Numbered from the stretch's first letter, positions 21,286-32,310 are shown. The stretch is 64,000 bases of DNA from Trichobilharzia szidati (GCA_944472155.2 OX235277.1:36342804-36406803), one strand, 5' to 3'. Numbers and translations are program-made. The notes: generated from the sequence alone by a model not told the origin.

Positions 21286-21695
21286 GGTGTAGCTTTTGCA
21301 GGTTATCGTGACACACACAGCAATATCAATGCTAAGTCAGCAGGCGGCTGTAGACGTTTTTCAACAACTGCCTAAGCTTTACACTGGATATCAGATGAAC
21401 TCTCAAGGAAGATTAGCAAAAACAAGAACTCTTGGAGGGAACCATTCAAAGACCTGTTGCTCAGCGAATTTACCGAAGAAAGTGGAGATAGATCGGATGC
21501 CTGCTAAGGAGACCTTTCAGTGACATAATGTGCTAGGCTCTCAACTGGAACCTGAATGCAAGAAGACAAGTTGAAGAATGGTCTGAAGGTGACTTGGTGG
21601 TAATCGTATGAGGAAGATACGAGAATAAATCGACAATCTTGTAGTCAGGTAAAGACGACTCTATAGAACTCTACCTAATAATCAAGGCAATCACA
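21286..21695 (+). mobile_element. Decayed RTE LINE, C-terminal end
   Basis: Plus-strand reading QQLPKLYTGYQMNSQGRLAKTRTLGGNHSKTCCSANLPKKVEIDRMPAKETFQ follows the RTE C-terminal order (RWPERISNRDLWERTN..., then the [14 protein letters not shown] region), with a CTCAACTGGAACCTGAATGC match near 21540. No tail is preserved. Confidence 0.55.
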
Positions 21696-22234
21696 TGACT
21701 TTCTAACCAAGACAGATTTTAATCGCGTTAATTTAGTTTTCAGTAGGAAGAATTAAATTAGAAAGATACAGTCAAATGTTTAAAAGCGTAGTCAGTTGAT
21801 AACACGGAACATTTGTTTACATGGAACAGAATGGAGTTCCGTAAATATACATTTCATACTTCTTTTGTTTAACGTTTAACGTTTAAAAAAAATAGTAGAC
21901 GACAGCTGATTAAATTCAACAGTCGTTTTTGAGTCTCTCGTAAAGGTTTTGGACAGAAAAAAGCGGAGGATTCACTCAAATAGGCAGGGAGTAGAATATT
22001 TTGGTAGGTAGGCTATTTTCTTCAGAATGCATGTACTCAATTTGAACAGAGCCGGGAAATATTAAAGTTGATTTTGTTGTTTGTTTGTCTGTTTTTTTTC
22101 GGTTGATACGTGTGTTATTTTTACTGGTAAGTTAATAACATCATCTGCCTTTCAGTTAATTGAGTTTAAGGCCAGTGAACTGCTTAAATTAAAATTCGCA
22201 AATATATCTTGCTGCACAGAGCATAGTGCATTAT
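21696..22234. other. Unassigned
   Basis: AT-rich, nothing recognised. Confidence 0.3.
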
Positions 22235-22790
22235 TTTTATTATGCTGTTTTCAGGTTCCTGGTGGAAAATCGAACTTCAGCAGTACGACGTGATTTCATC
22301 TTCTTCTATGTAGTCTTTTTCACCTGGCATTGTTCATACGCTTTCATTCCCTCCTCACACTATATCTTTCATGTCACACTCAGACCGAAGTGCAGCTCTC
22401 TTCGTCTGATATGGGTCCTACTCGAAGACCTGACTGACACTCGATTTCATTCAGTGGTCTATGCGACAAATGTCCACCTCATCTCCATTTTATTCTTTTG
22501 TGTATCTTTTGGAAAATAGCTTCTGGGTTGATCGATAAAATGCTGTAGTTCCTTGTTGTTTTGGTTCAGCTATCTGATTTCCATTATTGTGCACAAGTAG
22601 ATGTTATTTAAAGGACTAAAACCTTATGGAAATGCTCATTATAATACGTGTCATGTCTGTGAATCATATAGGAGCACTGATTTGGCCTTAGTGTTGGCAT
22701 TAGTATCCAAATCTTTTCACCTATGCTGAATGGCTCAAATGACTTAGTAAGTAACGCTACAGCTAACAGCTTAAGACGCTTAATGCAATA
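22235..22790 (-). mobile_element. Decayed RTE LINE, 3' part
   Basis: Antisense RTE landmarks in order: CAGGTTCCTGGTGGAAAATC (tail region), TTTTTCACCTGGCA, CCTCCTCACACTATATC, ATGGGTCCTACTCGAAGACC, CCACCTCATCTCCATTT. These correspond to CACCTGGCTCC, CCTCTTCACATG, GTTCCACTCGAG and CCATCTCCATTTC of the better copies. Further left-to-right RTE signal fades by about 22780. Confidence 0.6.
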
Positions 22791-23393
22791 AGCTTAGGTT
22801 TGAAAATAGTTATTTTTCTGCTGAAGCCTTCATTATACAGTCTTTAGAAACAGTATTTCTTCAAGCGAGAATAAAAGAAAGGGATTTTGACACATAATGT
22901 AAAAAAGGCTTTTTTACCTATTCAAATAACTTGCCTATAAACATAGTTACTTATTAATGATAGAAAAAGACGAATGAACCTCGTCGCTTTTTGTAGAATA
23001 AGTGTCGAAATATATATATATCTTAATCATGCAATTAAAAATCCCCATAATATAATCAGAACAAGATGATTTTGAGCGAACAATTGTTTTCGCTAACTTC
23101 TTCACGCTCTACAATTATAAATTCATGAATATTATATTACAGATAGTCAGTCATTAGAGGCATGTGAAAATTATATCGGGGACTGTATTGGCGTTCATGT
23201 ATAATATGCAGTGATAGTTTGTTATTTAGTATCATCAAATGAATGTAAATAAAAATGTGCAGTCATTCAGAATGTAAGATAAAATGTGAATAGACAAAAG
23301 AGTGACACATTAATGTGTTTACAGTCAACAGAATATAAGTTTCATTATGAGTGGGAGTGAGTTATAATAAATGGTGTGCGAAGAAAATGATTG
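22791..23393. other. Unassigned
   Basis: AT-rich with a short (TA)n at 23013-23021. Nothing recognised. Confidence 0.3.
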
Positions 23394-23965
23394 ATTGGGG
23401 GATTTCATCATGAACTGAAATCAGTTACAGAACAATTGGAAAAGCATCAAGTACTACCGGACAGCTGTTTAGTCGGCCTAGTATGGGACTCTTTGGCAGT
23501 ACGCAGTAGGTTACAGAGTGAGCTTGTAGATCATTAAGCCACTGGGCCCCGATCCAATGAGCAGTCTGTGAATTCCAGCTTCTGCCGATTCACGACATGG
23601 CATGAGCACTTTGCACCCTATTCAAGCAGTTACCTGGGGTTCAAGAGAGAAATCGTGACAAGTAGAATACAACAGGTTGAAGGTGAAGACAGTTACTTAT
23701 CGAAGAATACACTGCGAAGTGGTCGCGCCATGTCGTGAATTGGCAGAAGCTGGAATTCACGGATTGGCCATTGGATCGGGTCCCGGTGGCTAAATGCTCT
23801 ACAAGCTCGCCCTGTAACAAGATTGTCGTGGAATCGAACCTCGGTGTGTGCGCATTGCCGAAGCGTCCCAAATTAGGCTGACTAAGCAGCTGTCCAATAC
23901 TCCCTGATGGTATTCCAATGGTTCTGTAGCTGATGTTAGTTCATGATGAAATCCTCCAACCAATC
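23394..23965. mobile_element. Head-to-head pair of Sm-alpha SINEs
   Basis: A minus-strand copy (23394-23601, ribozyme segment 23461-23514) faces a plus-strand copy (about 23602-23965, ribozyme segment 23850-23912). Shared inner edges are CAATTCACGACATGGC and its complement. The plus copy includes the leader AATCGTGACAAGTAG, the tRNA-like part GGTCCCGGTGGCTAAATGC and a B-box-like CGTGGAATCGAACCTC. Both are mutated, and neither ribozyme keeps a full core. Confidence 0.75.
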
Positions 23966-23994
23966 AAACAAAATCCCTGCAAAACTAATACAGG

Positions 23995-24520
23995 AGAATG
24001 AATATTATCACATATTTTATTCCAAATAGATGTGGTTTCATCCGTCTAGCGTACAAAAACGAAGAAGCAACTATGAGAACGAAAAACAGAATTAAAGGTG
24101 CATCGAAGGGAATATTTCCCGCCGCTAGACTCATTCCACTATTCACCTTAGTATGCTCGTTCACACAGTCAAAAGTAGGTAAGTATCCTGTTCACGTCAA
24201 CTTCAGCTGTATTTACCAATTCACCTACACTTGTGGCAGCAAGTACAGGACTGAAAGGAGAACGTCTAATAGATCCTCGGAGTATATCATTAAAAGTCTC
24301 AATTTGAAAGGCGGCAAAATGTTCTCAAGTGCAGTCGCCAGACACCTAATTGACTGACACAAGACATACACTAGGAATTACTCAGGCTTTCAAAATTATC
24401 AATACACAAAGAAAAGCATAGTGACTTCGGCTCGCAGAAGCCATTGACATCAAAATACTTCTATCCTTGCAATGCATACAGAAAGACAGTGTCACTAATC
24501 TCTCGCTACCCTTATAACGG
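23995..24520 (+). mobile_element. Penelope-like element C-terminal part (PLE-D-like)
   Basis: A 119-codon frame (23998-24357) reads RLIPLFTLVCSFTQSKVGKYPVHVNFSCIYQFTYTCGSKYRTERR, the PLE linker and GIY-YIG core (with YIGR eroded to YR), then SSAVARHLID. After a frameshift the C-terminal blocks ALA EAIDI.. and C.QKDSVTNLSL follow to about 24515. 5'-truncated, no terminal repeat seen downstream. Confidence 0.7.
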
Positions 24521-25257
24521 TAATTGTTTTGTTCTGCTACGTAACATTCCAATCCATCTTGATTTCGATTTTCACTCACTGTTTCATAATTTTACTTCAC
24601 TATTCACCCTAGACCACCCTCCTGAACTCTCCTCCATATTATGTATAAATTAACTACATTAATCTATCTTGTATTTTGTCTTTAGTCCATCCTTGTTTCC
24701 AAAGATAAATCAGAGCTCTACCCTCCTTGTCTAATTACTACATAAATAGTTACTCTCTTTTAGCACTAGAAAATTGTTCTGCTTATGTCATTATTTGGAA
24801 ATATGTTGCTTATACTCTCCATCTAACGCTTGAAATCATTGTAAAAAGTATGTTCAGAAATTTTGAAACTGATGATTTATTTTGTTTCGGAAGCACGCAG
24901 TTGACGAGAATCCATGAATGAAAACGACGTAGTATTATCCTACCAGCAAATATATATTCATTCTTTCTTTATCCAAACTAATAAAGTGAACCGGCTGTAT
25001 GAAATGTTGTTTTGCGTGAGACACTCAAGGATGTTTAGTTAGCTTTACAGTAGAAAGCAACGTTTCTTTTCCTGCGTTCACACCATAACACGCCGGTTTG
25101 TTCACTACATTCTCAACTAGTCATTTCCGAAACTAGAGTCTAAACAAAGCACTTCACTGCGCTTATACTTTGACAAAGGTGGCCTATTTGTATCACTGGA
25201 CTACTGAAATCGCTCTCCAACGAAATGCTTAATTTCATCTGGATTTGTCATTGTTTT
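24521..25257. other. Probable PLE untranslated region, otherwise unassigned
   Basis: T/C-rich sequence after the PLE end. No independent feature recognised. Short open stretches of about 65 codons have no motif. Confidence 0.3.
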
Positions 25258-25319
25258 AATCGTATGGAGGATTTCATCATGAGCTGACATCAGTTAGAGA
25301 ACCACTGGAAAACCTGGGA

Positions 25320-25365
25320 GTACTGGACAGCTGTTTCGTCCTAGTTTGGGACTCTTCAGCAGTAC
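25320..25365 (-). ncRNA. Minimal hammerhead ribozyme, inverted mate
   Basis: Reverse complement of the ribozyme at 25764-25809, with the same core, stems and predicted GTC|C site. I see no substitutions in the core. Confidence 0.85.
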
Positions 25366-25763
25366 GCAGCCACCAGGATTCGAACCCAGGACCTTCTGGT
25401 TACAAGGCGAGCTCGTAGACCATTGAGCCACTGGGACCCGATCCAATGGTCCTTGAATTCTAACTTCTGCCAATTCACGACATACTTCATGCCAATACTA
25501 GAAAATTAATCTGATGCTCACTAGTGACTGGCCGTATTTAGGTAGTTAACCTTGGGTTCTAGTGGGAAGCCGTGACCAGTAGGGTACAGCAGGTTGAAGA
25601 TGTGACAGTAACTCATCTAAGAAGACATTGCGAAATGGTCGCGCTATGTCGTGAATTGGCAGAAGTTAGAATTCAAGGACCATTGGATCGGGTCCCAGTG
25701 GCTCAATGGTCTACGAGCTCGCCTTGTAACCAGAAGGTCCTGGGTTCGAATCCTGGTGGCTGC

Positions 25764-25809
25764 GTACTGCTGAAGAGTCCCAAACTAGGACGAAACAGCT
25801 GTCCAGTAC
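25764..25809 (+). ncRNA. Minimal hammerhead ribozyme of Sm-alpha SINE
   Basis: Stem I pairs GTACTG (25764-25769) with CAGTAC (25804-25809). The core is CTGAAGA (25770-25776; position 7 is A, which the consensus tolerates) and GAA (25792-25794). Stem II pairs GTCC with GGAC around CAAACTA. Stem III is the loopless ACAG/CTGT (25795-25802). Predicted cleavage is after C25803 (GTC|C). All essential residues are present. Hammerheads in Sm-alpha are established; a loopless stem III usually acts as a dimer or in tandem RNA. Confidence 0.85.
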
Positions 25810-26479
25810 TCCCAGGTTTTCCAGTGGTTCTCTAACTGATGTCAGCTCATGATGAAATCCTCCATACAATTAAACAAAATCCCTACCAAACCAATACTTG
25901 AAAATTGTTTTAATCGTCTAGCAATATTTAATGACCTATACACGAACTTGTGCGCTGATTTAATTTGCTTCCAAGTAAACATTGTGCAATTCGTCAACAA
26001 AATGAAGGTATTCTACAGAGAATTGATTTATATTAAATCCTGTATAAAAGAAAAAGTGTTTCGCAAGTAAATATGCCGAAAATATTCATACCATATGTTC
26101 GCATTTCATCTGAAATAAAGCTTTATTATTACAAATATAATAGTAAATGTTCATTTAATACAAGTGTGAAAAATTGTATTTGTGATTATGAAGCTGTTAT
26201 AGAGGTAGTAGAAATACACTTTGCTGATTAAAAGTTCAGATAGGTCATATCTACCGAGAATCAAACGAACAAACAAATATGAAGTTATGAATGTACGATT
26301 TGACAGCAATGCACTTGGAATAAATCTGCCTTCTAATGGATATTTAATATTACTGTGTTAACAGCTCGATATGAACGAGTCTTTATAATTTTTAAATCAT
26401 GGAAAATTCCCATTGTAACATATAGAAAATCAAAACAAATGATTTGTAATAGTGATAGTAACTTGAATAATATATTACA

Positions 26480-27345
26480 TGTATTTAATGGTTGCCATTT
26501 AGCGATAAAATTCACGCTCAAAATGGAGAACGAGTCTAGCATTCATTTCCTCGATGTGAACTTATCAATGAGGACTGATGGAACTCTGAAGAGATCGATT
26601 TATCGTAAGCTGTCATGGAATGGTCAACTGACAAATTTCTACACCTGGGTACGCAGTGGTCGGAAACGAAACCTGGTCCGGTCGCTTGCCACTCGTATTG
26701 GGCGCATATGTAGCCCTGATACTGCGGAAGATGAGCTATACATCTTGAGGAAAATCCCAAGAGAAAATGGATTTCCACCACTTTTACAGATAAGAATATA
26801 CATTCAAATCCTATGAAACATTACTTATCAACCGTACCCAAAAAAATGCTTTACATGAGCTTGGAATTCAATGGGGACCTAGCTTCCGATATCATGAAAC
26901 GAAGGATATCACAGTCCCCGAAAAGAAAATTCCCTCCTGCATCTCTGATAATAGCCTTTACTAGTCGACCATTACTGTTCAATAACCTGAAGGACAAGGT
27001 TCCACTGTTGACCAACTCTATGTGTGTTTATCAATTCACCTGCTCGTGTGGAGCTAGATATATCGGTCGTTTGACTCGAGTTTTGTCCAACAGGGTGCAA
27101 GAACACTATCCTGCATGGTTACGAAAAGGCGGAAGTGGAGCAATAATAAGCGCGATCATTGAACATCTGGTTGATAATGATCACCCTTCCTCTATAGCCA
27201 CTGCCTTTAAAGTCATCTACAAGGCCAACAGTAATTTACCCAAATCCCTACGTACGTATTGCTGAAGTTTTGGCTATTGAAACAGAAAAGCCACATCTCT
27301 GTGTACAGAAAAAGTTCGTTCAACCCCTCCAGCTTCCATTGTCTT
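26480..27345 (+). pseudogene. PLE-B RT thumb plus GIY-YIG endonuclease
   Basis: First frame (to 26816): IKFTLKMENESSIHFLDVNLSMRTDGTLKRSIYRKLSWNGQLTNFY, the FLDV..R..G.L..S.YRK signature after the PLE RT palm. A frameshift near 26813 leads to a 150-codon frame with SLEFNGDLASDIMKRRI, then CVYQFTCSCGARYIGRL (27020-27072, GIY-YIG core), ...LSNRVQEH (conserved Arg), AIIEHLVDNDH and FKVIY. The final EVLAIETEKPHLCVQKKFVQ block follows in another frame. Two frameshifts make it non-functional. The nuclease residues themselves look intact. Confidence 0.8.
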
Positions 27346-27894
27346 AATGCCTCTAAGATAAAGTATGGTAATCCCCAATCATATTTTAGCTCTACCAATT
27401 TTTTTCATTTTTGTCTATTCAATTTGTATTCTCTTCCTTATTACGTCAATTGTAACTATTAATACTCTCACTTTTAATTGTCTCCGATATTATTTCACTT
27501 GTTCCACTTGTCATTCTAAATCAATTCCTTTATGCAACATTAAATTCTATGCTATTAAATTTCACACGATATTACGTAACGTTTTTTTTTTATTCGATTT
27601 GTCTACTAATCTTATAATTGCACACCCTTTTTCAAGTTCTATCCATCCTATGAATTACTCTATATATATGACATTAATTTGCTTTGCCACTTGACATTTA
27701 ACTACGATTATAATCACAAACATTTTACTTTTAATTGCATTTGATATTATTATTATTTTATGCATTACACCTATGATTCAATTCCGTCACCGGATATAAC
27801 TTCTTAAAAACCATATATATATATATATATACGATTGTACAGTTTGATGATAAATTCGTTGAAAATAGTCTCTTCGCTGAGTCATTTGTTTTGA

Positions 27895-28150
27895 TTTTCT
27901 TTATAATTGAACGGAATTTTAGCTGATGTCTACGCCTTTTTATGCAAAGAAAACAATTCGCTCTGAAATAAAAGGTTCAAATGCATAATTATTTTAGCGT
28001 TAGATGGTTCGAGGCATTTGGCGTTAAGAAGCGGACCTTAGTTCCATGTTTTGTGTTCGTCGTCAGCAAAGAGTATCTAAAACCCCAGAGGGAGCTGAGT
28101 TCTCCATGTCAGTCCAAGTTGTGTTCACAGACATTACTGTTATCATTATT
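27895..28150. repeat. PLE-B terminal repeat, left copy of a local duplication
   Basis: Matches 29290-29545 at perhaps 85% by eye (CGCTCTGAAATAAA.GGTTCAAA, ATTATTTTAGC.TTAGATGGTT). Both copies continue into the same RTE tail and SINE, so the duplication covers more than this repeat. Confidence 0.75.
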
Positions 28151-28344
28151 CCTTTTGGTTCCCAATAGAACATGAGACTTCAATAGCGCGCCTCTACTTC
28201 GTCCAGTTCTTTGAAGTTCTTCTTTAATTGGTTCCATGATTGCCCTAAAATTCCCACCGTCTCCCCACACAACCTCTTTCAGGTCATCCTCCGACCATAA
28301 TTCAGCCCGATATTTCCCATTAGAGTTCCACTAAATGTAGTTCA
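28151..28344 (-). mobile_element. RTE LINE 3' end (part 1)
   Basis: Antisense RTE tail: ATTATTCCTTTTGGTTCCC at 28146-28164, then GACTTCAATAGCGCGCC, CCCACACAACCTCTTTC and AGAGTTCCACTAAAT. The element is split by a SINE and resumes at 28570. Confidence 0.65.
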
Positions 28345-28569
28345 CGTGTCAGTGGATCGAGTCCCAGTATCTGAATGGCCGACGAGTTCGCCTTGTAACT
28401 GGAAGGTCCTAAGTTCGAACCCCGGTGGGTGTGCGCTGATTAGGAGTCACGAACTGGGACGAAACAGCTGTCCAGTACACTCTGGTGGCTTTCCAATAGT
28501 TTTCCGACAGATATCAGCTCATGTTGAAATCCTGTAACAAGTCAAATGAAATCCTTGCAAACCGACACT
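28345..28569 (+). mobile_element. Sm-alpha SINE nested in RTE
   Basis: tRNA-like head with GAGTCCCAGTATCTGAATGGCC and B box AAGTTCGAACCCC (28411-28423), ribozyme segment with core changed to CTGATTA (28436-28442) but GGGACGAAACAGCTGTCC kept, then the tail TATCAGCTCATGTTGAAATCC. It interrupts the RTE whose parts lie on both sides, so it is the younger insertion. Confidence 0.75.
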
Positions 28570-29165
28570 TGAACATCTCCATTTTCTTTGGAACTTTTGT
28601 TAGGATATGGATTCCTAATTGATTAGTTCGAGAGTTTATTGTTGGTGATTCTTTCCAACTGGCTATCTTATCCTCATCATGAAGTAAGTGAAGATAGCTG
28701 TTGAAGGGAAGCTGCAGCCTGTCAGAAATGTTTTTCGTGACAGACCAAGTCTTTGAACCACACACAAGTAATGACTTGACATAACTGTTGAAAATTCGGG
28801 TCTTGTTCTTAATGCTGTGTGTAGCAGATTTCTATAGTGATTTCAAAGTGATTAAAGTCTGTTTCGCTTTTATAGTCTTGCCTTTTACATCCTCATATGT
28901 GCCATGTATAGTTGAAACGATGTTGGCTAGGTGAACGAAGGCTGTGACCTCCTTCAAATATCTACAGTTGGTAGTAAATAGTACTCTTTTTGGTTGGTTA
29001 TTGCTATCACCCGCATTTTCTTTAAGTTCACTCAAAGTCCTTTGTTCGCTGCTTCTTCTGCCATATTTTGGTTTTGGCATGTAGGTCTTCGACTTTGCAT
29101 GAAATCGGATATAAATTGTCCGTAAATTTCAAATCTTTTACAGTCTTCTAATCAGTTCAGAATAT
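28570..29165 (-). mobile_element. RTE LINE (part 2)
   Basis: Minus-strand pieces: MCGSKTWSVTKNISDRLQLPFNSYLH (cf. LLYGSETWRVTKS..LQTFINSCL), DKIASWKESPTINSRTNQLG, and NQPKRVLFTTNCRYLKEVTAFVHLANIVSTIHGTYEDVKGKT (cf. LKETTSFTYLGSIVSTTGGTDEDIKAR). The FADD region near 29110-29160 is eroded. Continuous with part 1 across the SINE. Confidence 0.75.
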
Positions 29166-29214
29166 TCCTGTCTTCTCACTATCTACAGTCCGCCAAATAA
29201 TCCAGTAATGTCAC

Positions 29215-29545
29215 TGGGAATAAATTTGCCTTCCACTGGATATTTGTTACTACTGTAATAATAGCTCGATATAAAAATGTCTTTATAATTTAACAAAATG
29301 TTAGCTGACGGCCACGCCTTTTCTTATAAGAAGGAAACACTTCGCTCTGAAATAAAGGGTTCAAATAAATAATTATTTTAGCATTAGATGGTTGGGGGTA
29401 TTTGGTGTTAAGAAGTGAACCTAAGTTTCAGACTCTGTATCCATCGTCAATAAAGAGTAGCTAAAACCCTAGAAGGAGCTGGTTTCTCCATTTCACTCCA
29501 AGTTTTGTTCACATACCTCATTTTTATCATTATTATTCCTTTGGG
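29215..29545. repeat. Solo-like PLE-B terminal repeat
   Basis: 29215-29295 matches 26310-26395, and 29290-29545 matches 27895-28150, with no coding sequence in between. It therefore looks like an uninterrupted terminal repeat without its element. Confidence 0.65.
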
Positions 29546-29729
29546 TTCCAGGTGGAACTTTGGGCAACAACAGACCCCGTCTACTTCGAACTCTTCTTTG
29601 AAGTCTTTTGACTGGCTTCACGATTGCTCTAAAATTCCCGTCGTCTCCCAACACAACCTCTTTCAGGTCATCCTTCAACCGACATTCAGCCCGATATTTC
29701 CCATTAGAGTGCTACTAAATGGAATTCAC
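29535..29729 (-). mobile_element. RTE LINE 3' end, duplicate
   Basis: ATTATTCCTTTGGGTTCC, CCCAACACAACCTCTTTC and TTAGAGTGCTACTAAAT parallel 28151-28344 in the same order and spacing. Confidence 0.65.
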
Positions 29730-29930
29730 GTGGCAGTGAATCGGGTCCAAGTAGCTTAGTCGCCTACCAGTTTGCCTAGTAACTGGAAGGTACTAAGTTC
29801 GGAACCCTCTGAATGCGTACTGGTGAAGAGTCCCAAACCAGGACGAAGCAGCTGTCCAGTACTCTTTGGTGGTTTTCCAATGGTCCTCCAACAAATGTCA
29901 CTTCATGCTGAAATCTTGAAACGTCTCCTT
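29730..29930 (+). mobile_element. Sm-alpha SINE, duplicate of 28345-28569
   Basis: Same truncation relative to the RTE tail as at 28345. Ribozyme segment GTACTGGTGAAGAGTCCCAAACC (29818-29840) then AGGACGAAGCAGCTGTCCAGTAC keeps stems but has C3 to G in the core and GAAG for GAAA. After about 29930 similarity to the first copy ends. Confidence 0.75.
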
Positions 29931-30668
29931 ATGTTTATCATATGCTCAAACCATTGCGTCATCTTTATAAGTTGTGTACACTCAAAGATCAAATGTATTC
30001 CAAAACAAATAAAAATATTTTCATTTCCCTAGTAGTGGATAAGTTTGAGTTTATATGCATTATGAAGATGTTTTATGATAAACGCAATCAGATTAAAGGT
30101 TTTCTTTTTATTAAAGCATTTGATATGATAAGTGATACTAATTTATCTTTGTTTTCGTCGTTATTTCAACATTTTTATCTGACGATATTTTATCAACGTG
30201 GTTTTTATTTTGTTTTGAAGTATGATGGTAAAATCATCTTTGAATGGCGTTTTGTTGTCTGACGCAAACACAGAAAAATTGTTGTGAATCATCGTTTTTT
30301 CATGGGTATTCTTTGTAAACTGAGCATTGGATTCTCGGAATTATAGGAAATGATTAAGTGGTGAATGGAAGTTGTGAATTCACAAAATTTTACGATTAGC
30401 CCCTCTATCATTCACACCTAACCATCCAGTAACGTCTTTGAAAATCAAGAACAACAATATATACGAAATACAAGACATTTATTACATTTCGTCTCCTCTA
30501 TTTCAGCTGTGCACAATCTAAAAATCATAAAACTCTGTAAGCCGGCTTTTCAAGACCACACTTCTTCTGTTTTTGATTCTGTTCTTGAGGCACTTTTACA
30601 ATGCAAGATGATCTCAGAATGTACTGAGTGCTGAATCATATGGCAGTTGTTTTCTTATTCTTTCAGGT
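29931..30668. other. Unassigned
   Basis: AT-rich. A 106-codon plus-strand open stretch (29942-30262) has no recognisable motif and an AT-driven composition. Confidence 0.3.
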
Positions 30669-31395
30669 AGGAATCAATAAGAAACGCTATACTTCTTTGC
30701 TTACGGAAGTTGATTTGCCTGAATGTGCTCCGCCGTATTCTTCTAAAGCTATATTCATTAGATATGCTGATGATTTGAGAACTTCCGTCCTGGTTGTTTG
30801 CGCACTGGATTGCCCTGATCTGAATAGTTTCTTATCTGATGGCTAACCAATGGTCTTATTCAAATGGTCTTAAGCTAAAGCCCTGTAAATGTGAGACTGT
30901 TGACATTAGTTCCAGGCCTGTGAAAAAACTTGCATGAACTTTGTTCGCTGCTATGATTCTTGCAATATGGACGGCAATGTTGAATAATGCTTATCTTGGT
31001 ATCAGTTTCCTTATCAACGGTTGCTGGTAGTTTCATATATTATTGGTTTCAAAGAAAATCTTTTATTTTAATCACTACATAAGGAGGTTGAGACTCTGGT
31101 GTAACTCAACCTTACCTCTTGCAATGTATTAATTTATCTATTCTACCCATTCTACTTCATTGTCCTCCTTTATTCTCCTCCAAGTTTATCTAGAAAATCT
31201 TTGTAATATTACGTAGAACAGTGAAAGATGTAAGCACGGTTAGTGGTGCGTCTTTGACTTAACTTACTGACTTTGTTGTTCATAGGCATTTTATTCCTTG
31301 CAAGCGATTAGTTGAAGACATCTTGTCTGGTGCCAAACACCTTATTTATTATTCTTGTATCTCCACGGAGGTGAAATCAGAAGAAATTTCATAAG
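30669..31395 (+). mobile_element. Decayed CR1-like LINE, RT C-terminal half
   Basis: Plus-strand frame 30628-30846 contains NKKRYTSLLTEVDLPECAPPYSS then FIRYADDLRTSV with the YADD box intact (about 30754-30783), then DCPDLNSFLSDG. Beyond stops, pieces match the CR1 end: LRLWCNSTLPLA, TRRTVKDVSTVSGASLT and DFVVHRHFIPCKRLVEDILS. Older than the copies at 13 and 44.5 kb. Confidence 0.7.
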
Positions 31396-31599
31396 AATTT
31401 ATGTTCATACAGCGAAAATTAAAAATTAAAATTTGCAGTATTTAGCACGGACGTTGTGTTAAAAGAGCTTACCTACTTTTTAATCCATGAATAAACAGCG
31501 AATTATAAACAGCATTATTTTGTCAGAGATCTGTTTTCGTAACTCCAATTCAAATCTGTAGAATTATTCATTTTCGGGTTTAGATATGCCATGTAGATT

Positions 31600-31885
31600 G
31601 ACAACAGAGGTGGAGGCAATCGACGGAAAGCCTCAAATAACCTAGGTTTCGTGCTAATTGGCACTCGTCAGCAAGGCGTATCTGTATCCTTGAAGGAACC
31701 CATGTCCCTTCTGAGATTTGAACCCGCATCACCCAGTGGTGCAGTCAGAGACGTTACCACTGTCACTATTCTTGCACCGTGATGGCGAGCTACCTAGATA
31801 AGTGGCCACATTATAAACCTGACTGATAGAATTCAGTATGCACCTAAGAAAGGACTAGACATGTCTCACTAGTTACTAGTTTCAA
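31600..31885 (-). mobile_element. tRNA-derived SINE, third family
   Basis: Reverse-strand counterpart of 2285-2575: B-box-like CGGGTTCAAATCTC (31715-31728 on minus), ACCCATGTCCC/GAAGG body blocks, GCCAATTAGCACGAAACC, and the 5' flank GACATGTCTAGTCC plus CTAGTAACTAGTGAG. Two copies with the same ends define the family here. Confidence 0.6.
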
Positions 31886-32024
31886 ATCAAAACAGAGGTG
31901 AAAGTTTGTTACCACTTAGTAAAAAGTAATTCAGAGTGTATGACTAATAACTATGTCTAAATAATTGAGTATAAGCGTGTGTCTTTAAGAGGGTCTGCAA
32001 CTAATTACCTGAGTAATCAATAAT

Positions 32025-32310
32025 CACTTAGAAGTAGCTGATAAGAAACTAAAGAACAGAGAAGTAAAAATCAGTTTCAAAATAAACGAAACGGGCTGCA
32101 TAGAGCTTATTGCATAGCTATTCAGGTAGTAAGGCCATGAAAGCATAGTCGGTTGGACAAAGTGTTTTCTAAAACAAAGTTCAGGTTTCTCCGTTTGAAT
32201 TGCTAAGACTTCGACTGTATGAAAAAGATGCAAGCAAAATCCTTTCAGATGACTTGGTCGTAGTCTATATATGAATGTGAAAGAAATGTCTACTGATGCT
32301 GTGTTACCAG
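32025..32310 (-). mobile_element. PLE-B C-terminal fragment, left arm of head-to-head pair
   Basis: Minus-strand reading includes LKGFCLHLFHTVEVLAIQTEKPELCFRKHFVQPTMLSWPYYL, the PLE-B C-terminus. It meets an oppositely oriented PLE-B fragment near 32310. Confidence 0.7.

Larger units (their letters stand above)
25258..25880. mobile_element. Well-preserved head-to-head Sm-alpha SINE pair
   Basis: Minus copy 25258-25490 and plus copy about 25550-25880 form an inverted repeat. The outer ends are GTATGGAGGATTTCATCATG and its complement, the inner ends GAATTCTAACTTCTGCC and its complement. About 160 bp between the inner ends is the 5' leader of the plus copy (GTGGGAAGCCGTGACCAGTAG). The arms are nearly identical. 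In the plus copy the tRNA-like head has A box TGGCTCAATGGTC and B box GGGTTCGAATCC, typical of Pol III SINEs. Best copies of the family in the window. Confidence 0.9.
26310..28150 (+). mobile_element. Penelope-like element (PLE-B)
   Basis: A long PLE copy. 26310-26395 matches the start of a terminal repeat also seen at 29215-29295. Coding sequence runs 26480-27345, a T-rich 3' region to about 27850, and 27895-28150 matches the rest of the terminal repeat at 29290-29545. The RT catalytic core is missing, so the copy is 5'-truncated within the RT. Related copies lie at 32.0-33.0, 39.6-40.7 and 47.3-48.0 kb. Confidence 0.8.

Noticed and set aside
27811..27831. Functional meaning for (TA)n runs here and at 51350-51369, and the GT run at 39709-39728
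   Set aside because: Ordinary microsatellites in an AT-rich genome.
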